From Deltaproteobacteria bacterium (lineage in GTDB: Bacteria > Myxococcota > Myxococcia > Myxococcales > 40CM-4-68-19), in contig JANYKT010000114.1 in assembly GCA_025358085.1 (NCBI GenBank), positions 1 to 64,000 of the forward strand: a stretch of DNA of 64,000 bases, in the 5' to 3' direction. Positions 25,791-33,514 of the stretch are shown here, piece after piece. The notes below the pieces were generated by a model, which saw only the letters and a list, made by a program, of their open reading frames with translations, was not told the DNA's origin and made no database searches. Positions within the stretch are counted from its first letter, which is position 1, and every line of letters begins with the position of its first letter. The position numbers and the translations under genes are program-made.

Positions 25791-26500
25791 TAGGGGGCCT
25801 TTTCGCTGCGGACGATCTCGAGGGTGTCGAGCTTGGTGGTGGCGTTGCCCGCGCGGCCGATCTGCGGGACGAGCTCGAAGCCTTTGGTGACCTCGCCGAA
25901 GATGGTGTGCTTGTTGTTGAGGTGCGGCGTCGCGACTTCCGTGATGAAGAACTGCGAGCCGTTCGTGCCCGGGCCGGCGTTGGCCATGGCGAGCAGGCCC
26001 GGCTTGTCGAACTTCTTGCCCGAACCGAACTCGTCCTCGAAGCGGTAGCCGGGGTCGCCGGTGCCGGTGCCGAGCGGATCGCCGCCCTGGATCATGAACT
26101 GCGGGATCACGCGGTGGAAGACGGTGCCGTCATAGAGCTTGGCCTTGGTCTTCGCGTGCGTGCGTGGATCGGTCCACTCGCGCGAACCGGTCGCAAGGCC
26201 GACGAAGTTGGCGACGGTGATGGGCGCCTCCTTCTCGAACAGCTTGACGACGATGTTGCCGCGGCTGGTGTGGAAGATTGCGTAGAGATCGCCACTGCCC
26301 TGCGGGATACCGGAGGTCGACATGATCTGCTCCTTGGAGATGCTCGAGGAAGGTTGCTCAAAAGACGGCGGCGGGCGCTGCGGGGGCGGCTGCACAGGTG
26401 GGGTCTGGGTGGCCGCGGCAACGTCGCCGGGCCGGTTGTCCTTGCAACCAACGAGGGCCACAGCGCAGAGGACTGCGAGACCGATGTTCTGCTTGTTCAT
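25790..26500 (-). CDS. Cyclophilin-type peptidyl-prolyl isomerase, lipoprotein
   Basis: 236 residues. Lipobox at ALVGC (Cys19), then a Gln/Pro-rich linker and a cyclophilin domain: FHTSRGNIVVKLFEKEAP, FHRVIPQFMIQGGDP, ANAGPGTNGSQFFIT and HTIFGEV. The catalytic Arg (FHRV) and the Q-F-F-I core are present, so the enzyme should be active on periplasmic or outer-membrane proteins. It lies between rnc-grpB and era. Confidence 0.92.
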   Translation of the reverse strand: MNKQNIGLAVLCAVALVGCKDNRPGDVAAATQTPPVQPPPQRPPPSFEQPSSSISKEQIMSTSGIPQGSGDLYAIFHTSRGNIVVKLFEKEAPITVANFVGLATGSREWTDPRTHAKTKAKLYDGTVFHRVIPQFMIQGGDPLGTGTGDPGYRFEDEFGSGKKFDKPGLLAMANAGPGTNGSQFFITEVATPHLNNKHTIFGEVTKGFELVPQIGRAGNATTKLDTLEIVRSEKAP

Positions 26501-26540
26501 GCGTTCATTTCTCCCAAAGGGCGCGCACCATAGCCAAAAG

Positions 26541-26643
26541 AAACTGGGGACACCATACGGATTTCCCGGCAGAAACTGGGACGAGAAGCTGGGACACCCT
26601 ACGGATTTTCCTCAGAGTCGGTCCTAATGCGTATGGTGTTCCC
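26541..26643. repeat. REP-like short repeat cluster (two direct copies, one inverted)
   Basis: Copy 1 at 26541-26566 reads AAACTGGGGACACCATACGG plus ATTTCC; copy 2 at 26586-26611 is the same with minor changes (AAGCTGGGACACCCTACGG). A third, inverted partial copy (GTATGGTGTTCCC) lies at 26631-26643. GGGACACCATAC-type sequences are often found beside REP-associated Y1 transposases, but no transposase is present here. Copy 2 and the inverted copy lie inside the end of the RNase III-GrpB gene. Confidence 0.6.
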
Positions 26644-27804
26644 ATCTTGTTCGTATTTCGCGAGGAGAGGGGCCTTCTCCTGGTCGTAGCGCAGGGAGCC
26701 GGTCGCGCCAGCTGAGATCAGGGCCCGCTTGTCGGCTGCGTAGCGCAAAGCTTCTTCCGGGTGTGCCCGCAGGAAGTCGCGCAGCCGCGCGTGGTCCCGA
26801 AGAATGTCAGGCTGCACCAGGCGCAGATTGAACGCGCCGCGCGGGCCTCGCTTGCGGAAGGCGCCCGGACCGGCGGGCTCGTACTCCGGCAGCCGTGGCA
26901 GAGGCGCCAAGCGGCAAATGTCTAAATCGATGATGGGCCTCGCGGCCAGCCCCGGCACGGCCGTGCTGCCGACGTGCTCGATCTCGACGTCTTCGCCGAG
27001 CAGCGCGTGCAGCCGCGCGATCTCTTCCGCGGCAAGAACGGACCAGCGCAGGTCACCCTCCTCCAGCGCGACCGGCTCGTCCAGCAGCGCGCGCTCGAGC
27101 AGCTCCGGCTGCTCCAGCGCGATCCGCGCCGCCGCCTGCTCCGCCTCTTTTTTGGACTTCCCGATCCCGCGCGCCAACGGCACGCTGTCGAGCCGGGCCT
27201 CGATCTCGTACTCGCGCGCGTGAGGCGGACCCAGCGCCGCGATCACGCAGTACTGCGGCGCGCGCCGCCGAGCTTGAAAGAAATGCTGCAGCTCGGTCTT
27301 GGGGTCGCGCCCGAGCGCCACTGTTTGCGCGAACAACGGCGCGAGCAGGCGCTCCAGCAACGCTTGCGCCGCCGCCATGCCGCAACTGAGGAAGACCGCC
27401 GCCAGCACCGCTTCCAGCGCGTCGGCCAGCCGCGAGGGATTGTCCCCCACCCCGTCGCCACGGCCCACCAGCAGCAGGTCGCCGAGCAAAAGGCTCCGCG
27501 CCACGATGGCGAGCGACTCCTCCCGCACCAGCGACGAGCGCAGCCGGGTGAGTTCCCCTTCGGGCGCGTCGGGGAACCGCTCGTAGCAGCGCTGCGCGAT
27601 GGCCATGCCCAGCACTGCATCGCCGAGAAATTCGAGCCGCTCATTGGAGCGCAGGCTCTCGCGCGAAGGCGGCAACGCGCGCTCGTTGACGTAGCTGGAG
27701 CTGCGCAGCGCTTCGAGGGCAAGCTCCGGCCTGAGCGAACCCGCAGGCAGCCCCAAACGTTCGGTCAAGAGCGCGATGCGCTCGTGATCAGGGAGCTGGG
27801 CCAT
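26599..27804 (-). CDS. rnc: Ribonuclease III fused to a GrpB (UPF0157) nucleotidyltransferase-like domain
   Basis: 401 residues in one frame. Residues 1-150 are the RNase III domain with signature NERLEFLGD (54-62) and all four catalytic acids: E55, D62, D128 and E131. Residues 168-232 form the double-stranded RNA-binding domain (GKSKKEAEQAAARIAL). Residues 245-386 are a GrpB/UPF0157 domain: HVGSTAVPG (277-285) and IIDLDI (D293, D295), the GS...D-x-D pattern of pol-beta-type nucleotidyltransferases. The last 15 residues are encoded by the short repeats at 26586-26643. RNase III normally ends after the dsRBD at about 230 residues. era lies downstream in the usual order. Confidence 0.93.
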   Translation of the reverse strand: MAQLPDHERIALLTERLGLPAGSLRPELALEALRSSSYVNERALPPSRESLRSNERLEFLGDAVLGMAIAQRCYERFPDAPEGELTRLRSSLVREESLAIVARSLLLGDLLLVGRGDGVGDNPSRLADALEAVLAAVFLSCGMAAAQALLERLLAPLFAQTVALGRDPKTELQHFFQARRRAPQYCVIAALGPPHAREYEIEARLDSVPLARGIGKSKKEAEQAAARIALEQPELLERALLDEPVALEEGDLRWSVLAAEEIARLHALLGEDVEIEHVGSTAVPGLAARPIIDLDICRLAPLPRLPEYEPAGPGAFRKRGPRGAFNLRLVQPDILRDHARLRDFLRAHPEEALRYAADKRALISAGATGSLRYDQEKAPLLAKYEQDGNTIRIRTDSEENP

Positions 27805-27828
27805 GTTGCTCTTGGCGAAGCGCGGCGG

Positions 27829-28785
27829 CTACAGCCGCGCCGCCTCGTCCGCGATGGTGTACGGGTCGGTCTCGCGCCGGGCGATCCGCAGCGCCAGGTC
27901 ATCGAGCTGCGCGCCTTGCTTGCCGAGCTTCGCCAACGCCACCCGCATCAGCCGCTCGCGCAGGATCTCGATCAGCTCCGTCCTGGCCCGCAGCTTCTCG
28001 CGCTCCAGCAGCTCGCCCGAGGTTTTCAAATATTGATAATGCGCGGCTATCGAATTCCACAATTCGATAATCCCTTCGTCGCGCGAGGCAACGCATTTGA
28101 GGATCTGCGTCTCGTAAGGCGCCTGATCGTCGGCACCCAGCATGGCGTGGTTCAGCTCCAGCATCGAGCGCAAGTCGCGCACCGTGCGGTCGGCTCCCTC
28201 CCGGTCGCTCTTGTTGACCGCGAAAAGATCAGCCACTTCGAGGATGCCGGCCTTGATGGCCTGGATGTCGTCGCCCAGGCCGGGCACCACCACGACGCAG
28301 GTCGTATGCGCGAGCCGGCAGACTTCGATCTCGTCCTGTCCGACGCCCACGGTCTCGATCAGCACCACGTCCTTTCCCATGGCGTCGAGCACGCGGGCGC
28401 AGTCAGACGTGGCCCGCGAAAGTCCGCCCAGCTGGCCGCGAGTGGCGAGCGAGCGGATGAAGACGCCGGGGTCGAGCGCGTGGTCCTGCATCCGGATGCG
28501 GTCGCCCAGGATGGCGCCCCCGGTGAAAGGACTGCTGGGATCGACCGCGAGCACTCCGACCGTCTTGCCGAGCTTTCTCAGATGAGCCACCAGCCGGTCG
28601 ACGAGCGTGCTCTTCCCGGCGCCTGGGTTGCCGGTGATTCCGACCAGCTGCGCGCGGCCGGTGTGCGGGAAAAGCGCCTTGAGCTCGGCTTCGGCCGAGG
28701 GCTGCGCGTCGTCGATGAGCCGCATCAGGCGCGCGGCGGCGCGAACATCGCCTTGCAACACCCGTTCGGCAAGCGAGGCCGTCAT
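27829..28785 (-). CDS. meaB: MeaB/ArgK-type G3E GTPase, methylmalonyl-CoA mutase chaperone
   Basis: 318 residues from ATG 28785; an in-frame TTG at 28809 is possible but weaker. P-loop GNPGAGKST, VLAVDPSSPFTGGAILGDRIRM, IETVGVGQ and VNKSD are typical of MeaB, which protects and loads methylmalonyl-CoA mutase with adenosylcobalamin. No mutase gene is within the window. The gene follows an acyl-CoA dehydrogenase on the same strand, and a carboxyltransferase gene lies 5 kb upstream, so a propionate/branched-chain acyl-CoA context is plausible. Confidence 0.93.
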   Translation of the reverse strand: MTASLAERVLQGDVRAAARLMRLIDDAQPSAEAELKALFPHTGRAQLVGITGNPGAGKSTLVDRLVAHLRKLGKTVGVLAVDPSSPFTGGAILGDRIRMQDHALDPGVFIRSLATRGQLGGLSRATSDCARVLDAMGKDVVLIETVGVGQDEIEVCRLAHTTCVVVVPGLGDDIQAIKAGILEVADLFAVNKSDREGADRTVRDLRSMLELNHAMLGADDQAPYETQILKCVASRDEGIIELWNSIAAHYQYLKTSGELLEREKLRARTELIEILRERLMRVALAKLGKQGAQLDDLALRIARRETDPYTIADEAARL

Positions 28786-28854
28786 TTCAGTGGCCCTCGC
28801 CAGCGCCAATGGTCAAAGCGGCGGTCAGAGCGGCCGCGAGCGCGGGGCGCCCCA

Positions 28855-29997
28855 TCACGCCTTGAGCAGGTCGCGCGCGATGACCAGCCGCTGGATCTCG
28901 CTCGTCCCTTCGCCGATGGTACAGAGCTTCACGTCGCGATAAATGCGCTCGACCATGAACTCGCGAGTGAAGCCATACCCGCCGTGGATCTGCACCCCGT
29001 TGGCGGCCGCGCGACACGCAGCCTCGCTGGCGAAAAGCTTGCCCATGGCTGCCTCGGTCGTGAACGGCCGGCCCTGATCGCACAGCCAGGCCGAGCGCAA
29101 CACCAGCAACCGCGCAGCATCCAGCTCGGTGGCCATGTCGGCCATCATCCAGCGCAGCGCCTGAAAATCGCCGATGCTCTGCCCGAAGGCCTTGCGATCC
29201 TTCGAGTAGGCGATGGATTCCTCGAGCGCCCCGCGGCCTAGGCCCACGCTGAGCGCGCCGATGGTGATGCGGCCCTTATCGAGGATCTGCAAGGTGTCGA
29301 TGAAGCCGCGGTTCACCTCGCCGATGCGCATGCCGTCGTCCACGTAGACGTCTTCCATCACCAACTCCGCCGTGTCCGAGCTGCGCATGCCGAGCTTCCC
29401 GTGCAGCTGCCGCTGCGAGAAGCCTTTCTGTCCCTTTTCGAGCAGGAAAGCGGTGATGCCTTTTTGCTTTTTCTCCGGCTCGGTGAGCGCGAGCACCACG
29501 AAAGTGTCGCCGACTGACCCCTGGGTGATGAACATCTTCGAGCCGTTCAGGACCCAACCCGCGCCCTTGCGGACAGCGGTCGAGCGCAGCCCCGCCGCGT
29601 CCGAGCCCGAGCCCGGTTCAGTCAGTCCCCAGGCCGCGAGCTTCTTTCCGGACGCGATGTCGGGGATGAACTTCTGGCGCAGCTCATCGCTGCCGAAGCG
29701 GAGCAGATGGCTGGTGCCGAGCCCGTTGTGCGAGGCGACCGTCAGCGCGAGCGAGCCGTCCCAGCGCGCGATCTCCTCCACCACCACGGCAATGGAGACG
29801 GCATCGAGCTGTGACCCGCCCAGTTCCTCGGGGACCGCCATGCCCAGCAGGCCCAGCTCGCCCAGCTGGTGAACCACCTCGATGGGGAAGCGCTCGTCGC
29901 GGTCCCACTCAGTCGCGTGCGGCTTGACCTCGCGCACGCAGAAGTCACGCACCATCGCGACCAGCTTGCGCTGGCTCTCATTCAACTCGAAGTCCAT
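28855..29997 (-). CDS. Acyl-CoA dehydrogenase (short/branched-chain type)
   Basis: 380 residues from ATG 29997. FAD-binding and catalytic signatures are present: LTEPGSGSDAAGL, WVLNGSKMFITQG, DRKAFGQSIGDFQALRW, IHGGYGFTREF and the C-terminal IGEGTSEIQRL holding the catalytic-base Glu. It is most like short-chain or branched-chain acyl-CoA dehydrogenases acting in amino-acid or fatty-acid breakdown. It lies between the kinase gene and meaB, all on the minus strand. Confidence 0.93.
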   Translation of the reverse strand: MDFELNESQRKLVAMVRDFCVREVKPHATEWDRDERFPIEVVHQLGELGLLGMAVPEELGGSQLDAVSIAVVVEEIARWDGSLALTVASHNGLGTSHLLRFGSDELRQKFIPDIASGKKLAAWGLTEPGSGSDAAGLRSTAVRKGAGWVLNGSKMFITQGSVGDTFVVLALTEPEKKQKGITAFLLEKGQKGFSQRQLHGKLGMRSSDTAELVMEDVYVDDGMRIGEVNRGFIDTLQILDKGRITIGALSVGLGRGALEESIAYSKDRKAFGQSIGDFQALRWMMADMATELDAARLLVLRSAWLCDQGRPFTTEAAMGKLFASEAACRAAANGVQIHGGYGFTREFMVERIYRDVKLCTIGEGTSEIQRLVIARDLLKA

Positions 29998-30013
29998 GCG
30001 TCTCCCGAAAAGA

Positions 30014-31675
30014 TTACCTGCGCAAGGTGAGCTCGCCGGCGGCGAGCGGCTCGGGATTCTCGGCTTCTTCCGACTGCCGGTAAATCCAGATATCGATCGT
30101 ATGCTTGCCAGGCGACAGCTCCGCAAACCTTTGCTGCTGCCGCTTGCCGATTTCCATGCCGAGCTGATCCTCGTCATTGGGCAGCGCTGGGTCAAAAAGG
30201 AGCTGGGCGCGCTTCGTCCCGTCGATCCAGAGATCCTGCCAGACCTCGCCCGCCTTGTTGGGCCCGACCTGGTGCGCGAAGTAGCAGCGCGCGAACATGG
30301 GCTCGTCGCCCGAGAAGATGTTCCGCAGGGCGCCCGCCTCCTCCTTGCCGCGCGCAAGCTCCCTGGTAGAAAAGACACAGTTCCCGTAGCCGCCGCTCGA
30401 CTGCACGCGCTTCAGCGGCGCGGCCGGCGCCCCCGGATAGATCCAGCCCTTGGCCGGCACCCGCCAGGCGCCCGGGAGGTTGACGTTGCGCTGCCAAAGG
30501 ATCAAGCCGGCCGCACCCAACGCGAAGATGCCGGCACACGACCCGAGAATCACGCCCAGCCATGCCTTCGATGAACGCTGGGAAACCACGGGCGGCGGGG
30601 CCCGGCGCACTTCGGGTCGAGCTGGTGCTGAACGCCGGGTCGGCCGGCCCGGGGTCTGCGGAGCGGGGGTCGCCGACGCGGGCGTGCGTTTGAATTGCGA
30701 AGCCTGCGGCGGCACAGCGCGGGGCGTCGGACGCAACGCAGGACGGGGCGGCGGGGCGGCGACCTCAGGCTCCTGCAACGGTGTTGGCGGCACCCCCAGC
30801 GGCGCGGAGGCCATGGTGGGCGAAGTCGTCTGCTTGCCACCGAGCTCGCGCGGCAGCGCATCGAGCGCGTCGACCAGGTCCTGACAAGTCTGGTGCCGCG
30901 CGGACGGCTGCTTCGAGCACATCTTCTCAACGAGCTGTTGGATGCGCCCGTCGACCTCGATGAAGTCGGCCAGCGACGGCAGCGGGCTCTTCACCTGCAT
31001 CAGCATCACGTCCACTTTGCTCTTCGCCTCGAACGGCCGGCGGCCGGTGAGCAGGTGGAACGCGGTGATCCCGAGCGAATAGATATCGGTGCGCCCGTCG
31101 ATGGGCTGCCCCATGGCCTGCTCGGGGCTCATGTAATAGGGCGTGCCGAGGACGGTCTGGCCGGTGAGATCTTTTTTCGCGTCCGTCGCCTTGGCAATAC
31201 CGAAATCAAGGATCTTCGCGTCGCCATTGGCCGCAATCATCAGGTTGGCCGGCTTGATATCGCGATGAATGACGTTGTTGGCGTGCGCTTTCCGCAAGCC
31301 TTCCGCGGTCTGGCGCATGATGGACACCACCTGGCGCGCGCTCATCGGACCCATCTTCAGCGCGCTGTCGAGCGGCTTGCCCTCGAAATACTCCATCACG
31401 ATGTACGGATCGGAGCCGTCTTCTCCCGAGTCCGAGCCGACGATCTCGTAAATCTGGATGATGCTGGGGTGCATGATCTTCGCGAGAACCTGCGCTTCGC
31501 GCCGGAATCGCTCGACGTACCGGGGCTCGCGGTGGGTCAACACCTTGATGGCGACGAATCGGTCGAGCGATGGATCGGTCGCTTTATAGACGGCGCCCAT
31601 TCCTCCGGCCCCGAGCATCACCGGATCGCGATAGCGACCGAACGATGGAATCGGCTGGCCCCCGGGTTCGGACAT
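30014..31675 (-). CDS. Transmembrane serine/threonine protein kinase
   Basis: 553 residues from ATG 31675. An N-terminal Hanks-type kinase domain shows LGAGGMGAVYKA, VAIKVL (ATP Lys), VIHRDIKPANL, ILDFGIAK and GTPYYMSPEQAMG, so it should be active. A Pro/Ala/Arg-rich linker (about 290-410) leads to one helix (AWLGVILGSCAGIFALGAAG). The outer C-terminal region of about 115 residues has two cysteines (NCVF, RCYF) and beta-rich sequence that I do not recognise. This layout is common in Myxococcota sensors; the signal and targets are unknown. Confidence 0.93.
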   Translation of the reverse strand: MSEPGGQPIPSFGRYRDPVMLGAGGMGAVYKATDPSLDRFVAIKVLTHREPRYVERFRREAQVLAKIMHPSIIQIYEIVGSDSGEDGSDPYIVMEYFEGKPLDSALKMGPMSARQVVSIMRQTAEGLRKAHANNVIHRDIKPANLMIAANGDAKILDFGIAKATDAKKDLTGQTVLGTPYYMSPEQAMGQPIDGRTDIYSLGITAFHLLTGRRPFEAKSKVDVMLMQVKSPLPSLADFIEVDGRIQQLVEKMCSKQPSARHQTCQDLVDALDALPRELGGKQTTSPTMASAPLGVPPTPLQEPEVAAPPPRPALRPTPRAVPPQASQFKRTPASATPAPQTPGRPTRRSAPARPEVRRAPPPVVSQRSSKAWLGVILGSCAGIFALGAAGLILWQRNVNLPGAWRVPAKGWIYPGAPAAPLKRVQSSGGYGNCVFSTRELARGKEEAGALRNIFSGDEPMFARCYFAHQVGPNKAGEVWQDLWIDGTKRAQLLFDPALPNDEDQLGMEIGKRQQQRFAELSPGKHTIDIWIYRQSEEAENPEPLAAGELTLRR

Positions 31676-31682
31676 AGGGTCC

Positions 31683-32879
31683 TTATACCGCAAGAACTTT
31701 GCGAGGGAGGACCTGCGAGAAAGCCCACGCCGCACAGACGAGAAGCGCTGCGTAGCGCAGGCCCACCGTCGGCCAGAAGAGCGTGTCGCGGAACCAGCGC
31801 ACCTGTTCCCAGGCGCGGTCGGACTGCAGGTGCAGAAAACTGAACGACACCACGTAATCGGCCACGGCGATGCAGGAGACGGCGGTGGCAAGAATCGTGG
31901 GGGCGGCCGCCAGCGAAAGGAGCAGCACCACCCAGAGCCAGTATTGCGGCGAATAGACCTTGTTGACGGCGAAGAAGATGCAGATCAACGCGCAGGCGGC
32001 CTTCATGGCGTCGAGGCGGCGGGTGCGCAATTCCAGGAACGCGATGGCGCCGGCCGCGGCCAGCGTCACCAGGGCCGAGACGGTATTGGCCGTGGGCACG
32101 GAGCGGCGCGCATCCCAGCCTGCTATCAGGTAGAGGCTGGGCTCGATGTCGCGCACGCGGTTGTAGCGAAAGAATTCAAGCCAATTGTCGCGGGCGAGGA
32201 GCGCGAACGGCAGGTTCAAGAGCAGTGTCACGCCGCAGAAGATGGCGAAGAGTTCGAGAGAGCTTCGCAATCTTTTCCGCAATGCGACCAGCAGCAAGAT
32301 GCCGAGCACCAGCACGGGAAAGAATTTGGTCCAGACGGCGACGCTGAGCACGACTGCGGCCCAGCGGTCCCTGCCGCGCGCCCAGAGCCAGACGCCCAGA
32401 GCGAGTGGCAGGATGCCAAAGAGATCCCAATTGAGACCTGCGTAAACGATCAGCGAGGGAGACGCAGCCCAGATCCACGGTGACGCCCAGGGCATGGAGC
32501 AGAGCAGCCAGAGCGTGCCCAGCGCGCACAGCGAAAGGCCGGCGAAAGTGAGCGCGAAGTAGCCGGGGGTCCTGGGCAGAAGCAGGCTCGGCCACCACAT
32601 GCCGAGGCCCAGCAGCACCGGATATTCGATCTTGTCCTCGAGATAAGGCAGGCGGTGGCGCGTGGCGCCGCGATCCTCGTGGAGCGCGATGATGTCTGAA
32701 TAGGCGAGCGCCCCGAATGCCCAGGTCCGGTAGCCCCAGGGCGATGGATGACTGTTGCCTTGCGCCGTGCGCGCGTAGGCGACCGTCAAAAGCGCAAGAC
32801 AGAGGGCGGCGGGCAGCCAGAAGCGGCGGGCGGTCGCCGTGCGGTCGAGCGGTGTCTCCATGAGCATCGCCATGAGCAT
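31683..32879 (-). CDS. GT87-like polyprenol-phosphate mannosyltransferase family membrane protein
   Basis: About 398 residues; the exact start among several in-frame codons (GTG 32891, ATG 32879 to 32861) cannot be fixed. Nine to eleven helices. An acidic loop after the first helix (EDKIEYPVLLG) and NWDLFGILPLALGVWLWARGR with KFFPVLVLG match the DUF2029/GT87 glycosyltransferase family. Probably a lipid-linked sugar transferase in the envelope; donor and acceptor unknown. It ends 7 bases before the kinase start. Confidence 0.75.
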   Translation of the reverse strand: MLMAMLMETPLDRTATARRFWLPAALCLALLTVAYARTAQGNSHPSPWGYRTWAFGALAYSDIIALHEDRGATRHRLPYLEDKIEYPVLLGLGMWWPSLLLPRTPGYFALTFAGLSLCALGTLWLLCSMPWASPWIWAASPSLIVYAGLNWDLFGILPLALGVWLWARGRDRWAAVVLSVAVWTKFFPVLVLGILLLVALRKRLRSSLELFAIFCGVTLLLNLPFALLARDNWLEFFRYNRVRDIEPSLYLIAGWDARRSVPTANTVSALVTLAAAGAIAFLELRTRRLDAMKAACALICIFFAVNKVYSPQYWLWVVLLLSLAAAPTILATAVSCIAVADYVVSFSFLHLQSDRAWEQVRWFRDTLFWPTVGLRYAALLVCAAWAFSQVLPRKVLAV

Positions 32880-32943
32880 CGATCGTGACACGGAAGAGTC
32901 GCGCGGGGTAGTTCCGGGCGCCCGGGGTGGTTACGCTACCGGT

Positions 32944-33510
32944 ATGCGCACAGGTCTTGCTCTACTTCTCCTCTGCTGCGCCTGCGGTCGCGCGGACCGC
33001 GGAGCCGCGGCGGGCGGCCCCACGGGACGCAGCGACGCCCAGGGCACGTTGCAAGGGCGGCCATTCACCGCCAGCGATTCGCTCAGCTACGTCGGTACTG
33101 ACGCGGCCGGCAACTCGTTCCTGACCGTCTGGGTGTCTTCATTCCCCAGCGCTTGCGGCCTCGCGTCGCAAAACGCGGGCATCCCCAATGCCTCGGTGCT
33201 GGTGTTGAACCTGCAAGGACAGCGCTCGGCCGCCACGCAGCCGGGCGTGTACACGATCGGCGCTGCGCCCGAAGGCCGGACCGCGCAAGCAGCGGCGCTG
33301 CGCACTGACGAGACCTGCCGCGCCACTCCGCTGGCCGTCGGCGCCGCGTCGGGTACGGTCACCATCGCCAGCATCGGCGCGAGCGGCGCCAGCGGCACCT
33401 TCGACCTGCACCTTGGAGACGACCGCATCTCTGGCGGCTTTGAGGGAGTCGCCTGTCCCGCCGCGCCGCTGTCGGCGCGCGCGCCAGCAACCAGCTGCCG
33501 TGTGCGCTGA
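32944..33510 (+). CDS. Putative lipoprotein of unknown function
   Basis: 188 residues from ATG 32944. The N terminus (GLALLLLCCACG) is a short hydrophobic signal with a lipobox-like cysteine. The mature domain begins with GTLQGRPFTASDSLSYVG and contains three further cysteines that could form disulfides; it resembles small secreted beta-sandwich proteins of Myxococcota, but I cannot name a family. It ends 4 bases before the convergent carboxyltransferase gene. Confidence 0.65.
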   Translation: MRTGLALLLLCCACGRADRGAAAGGPTGRSDAQGTLQGRPFTASDSLSYVGTDAAGNSFLTVWVSSFPSACGLASQNAGIPNASVLVLNLQGQRSAATQPGVYTIGAAPEGRTAQAAALRTDETCRATPLAVGAASGTVTIASIGASGASGTFDLHLGDDRISGGFEGVACPAAPLSARAPATSCRVR

Positions 33511-33514
33511 CGTT

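Noticed and set aside
28787-28854. A 22-codon minus-strand peptide (MGRPALAAALTAALTIGAGE...) between the acyl-CoA dehydrogenase and meaB genes
   Set aside because: Short, low-complexity Ala-rich sequence overlapping possible meaB upstream codons; no evidence that it is a gene.
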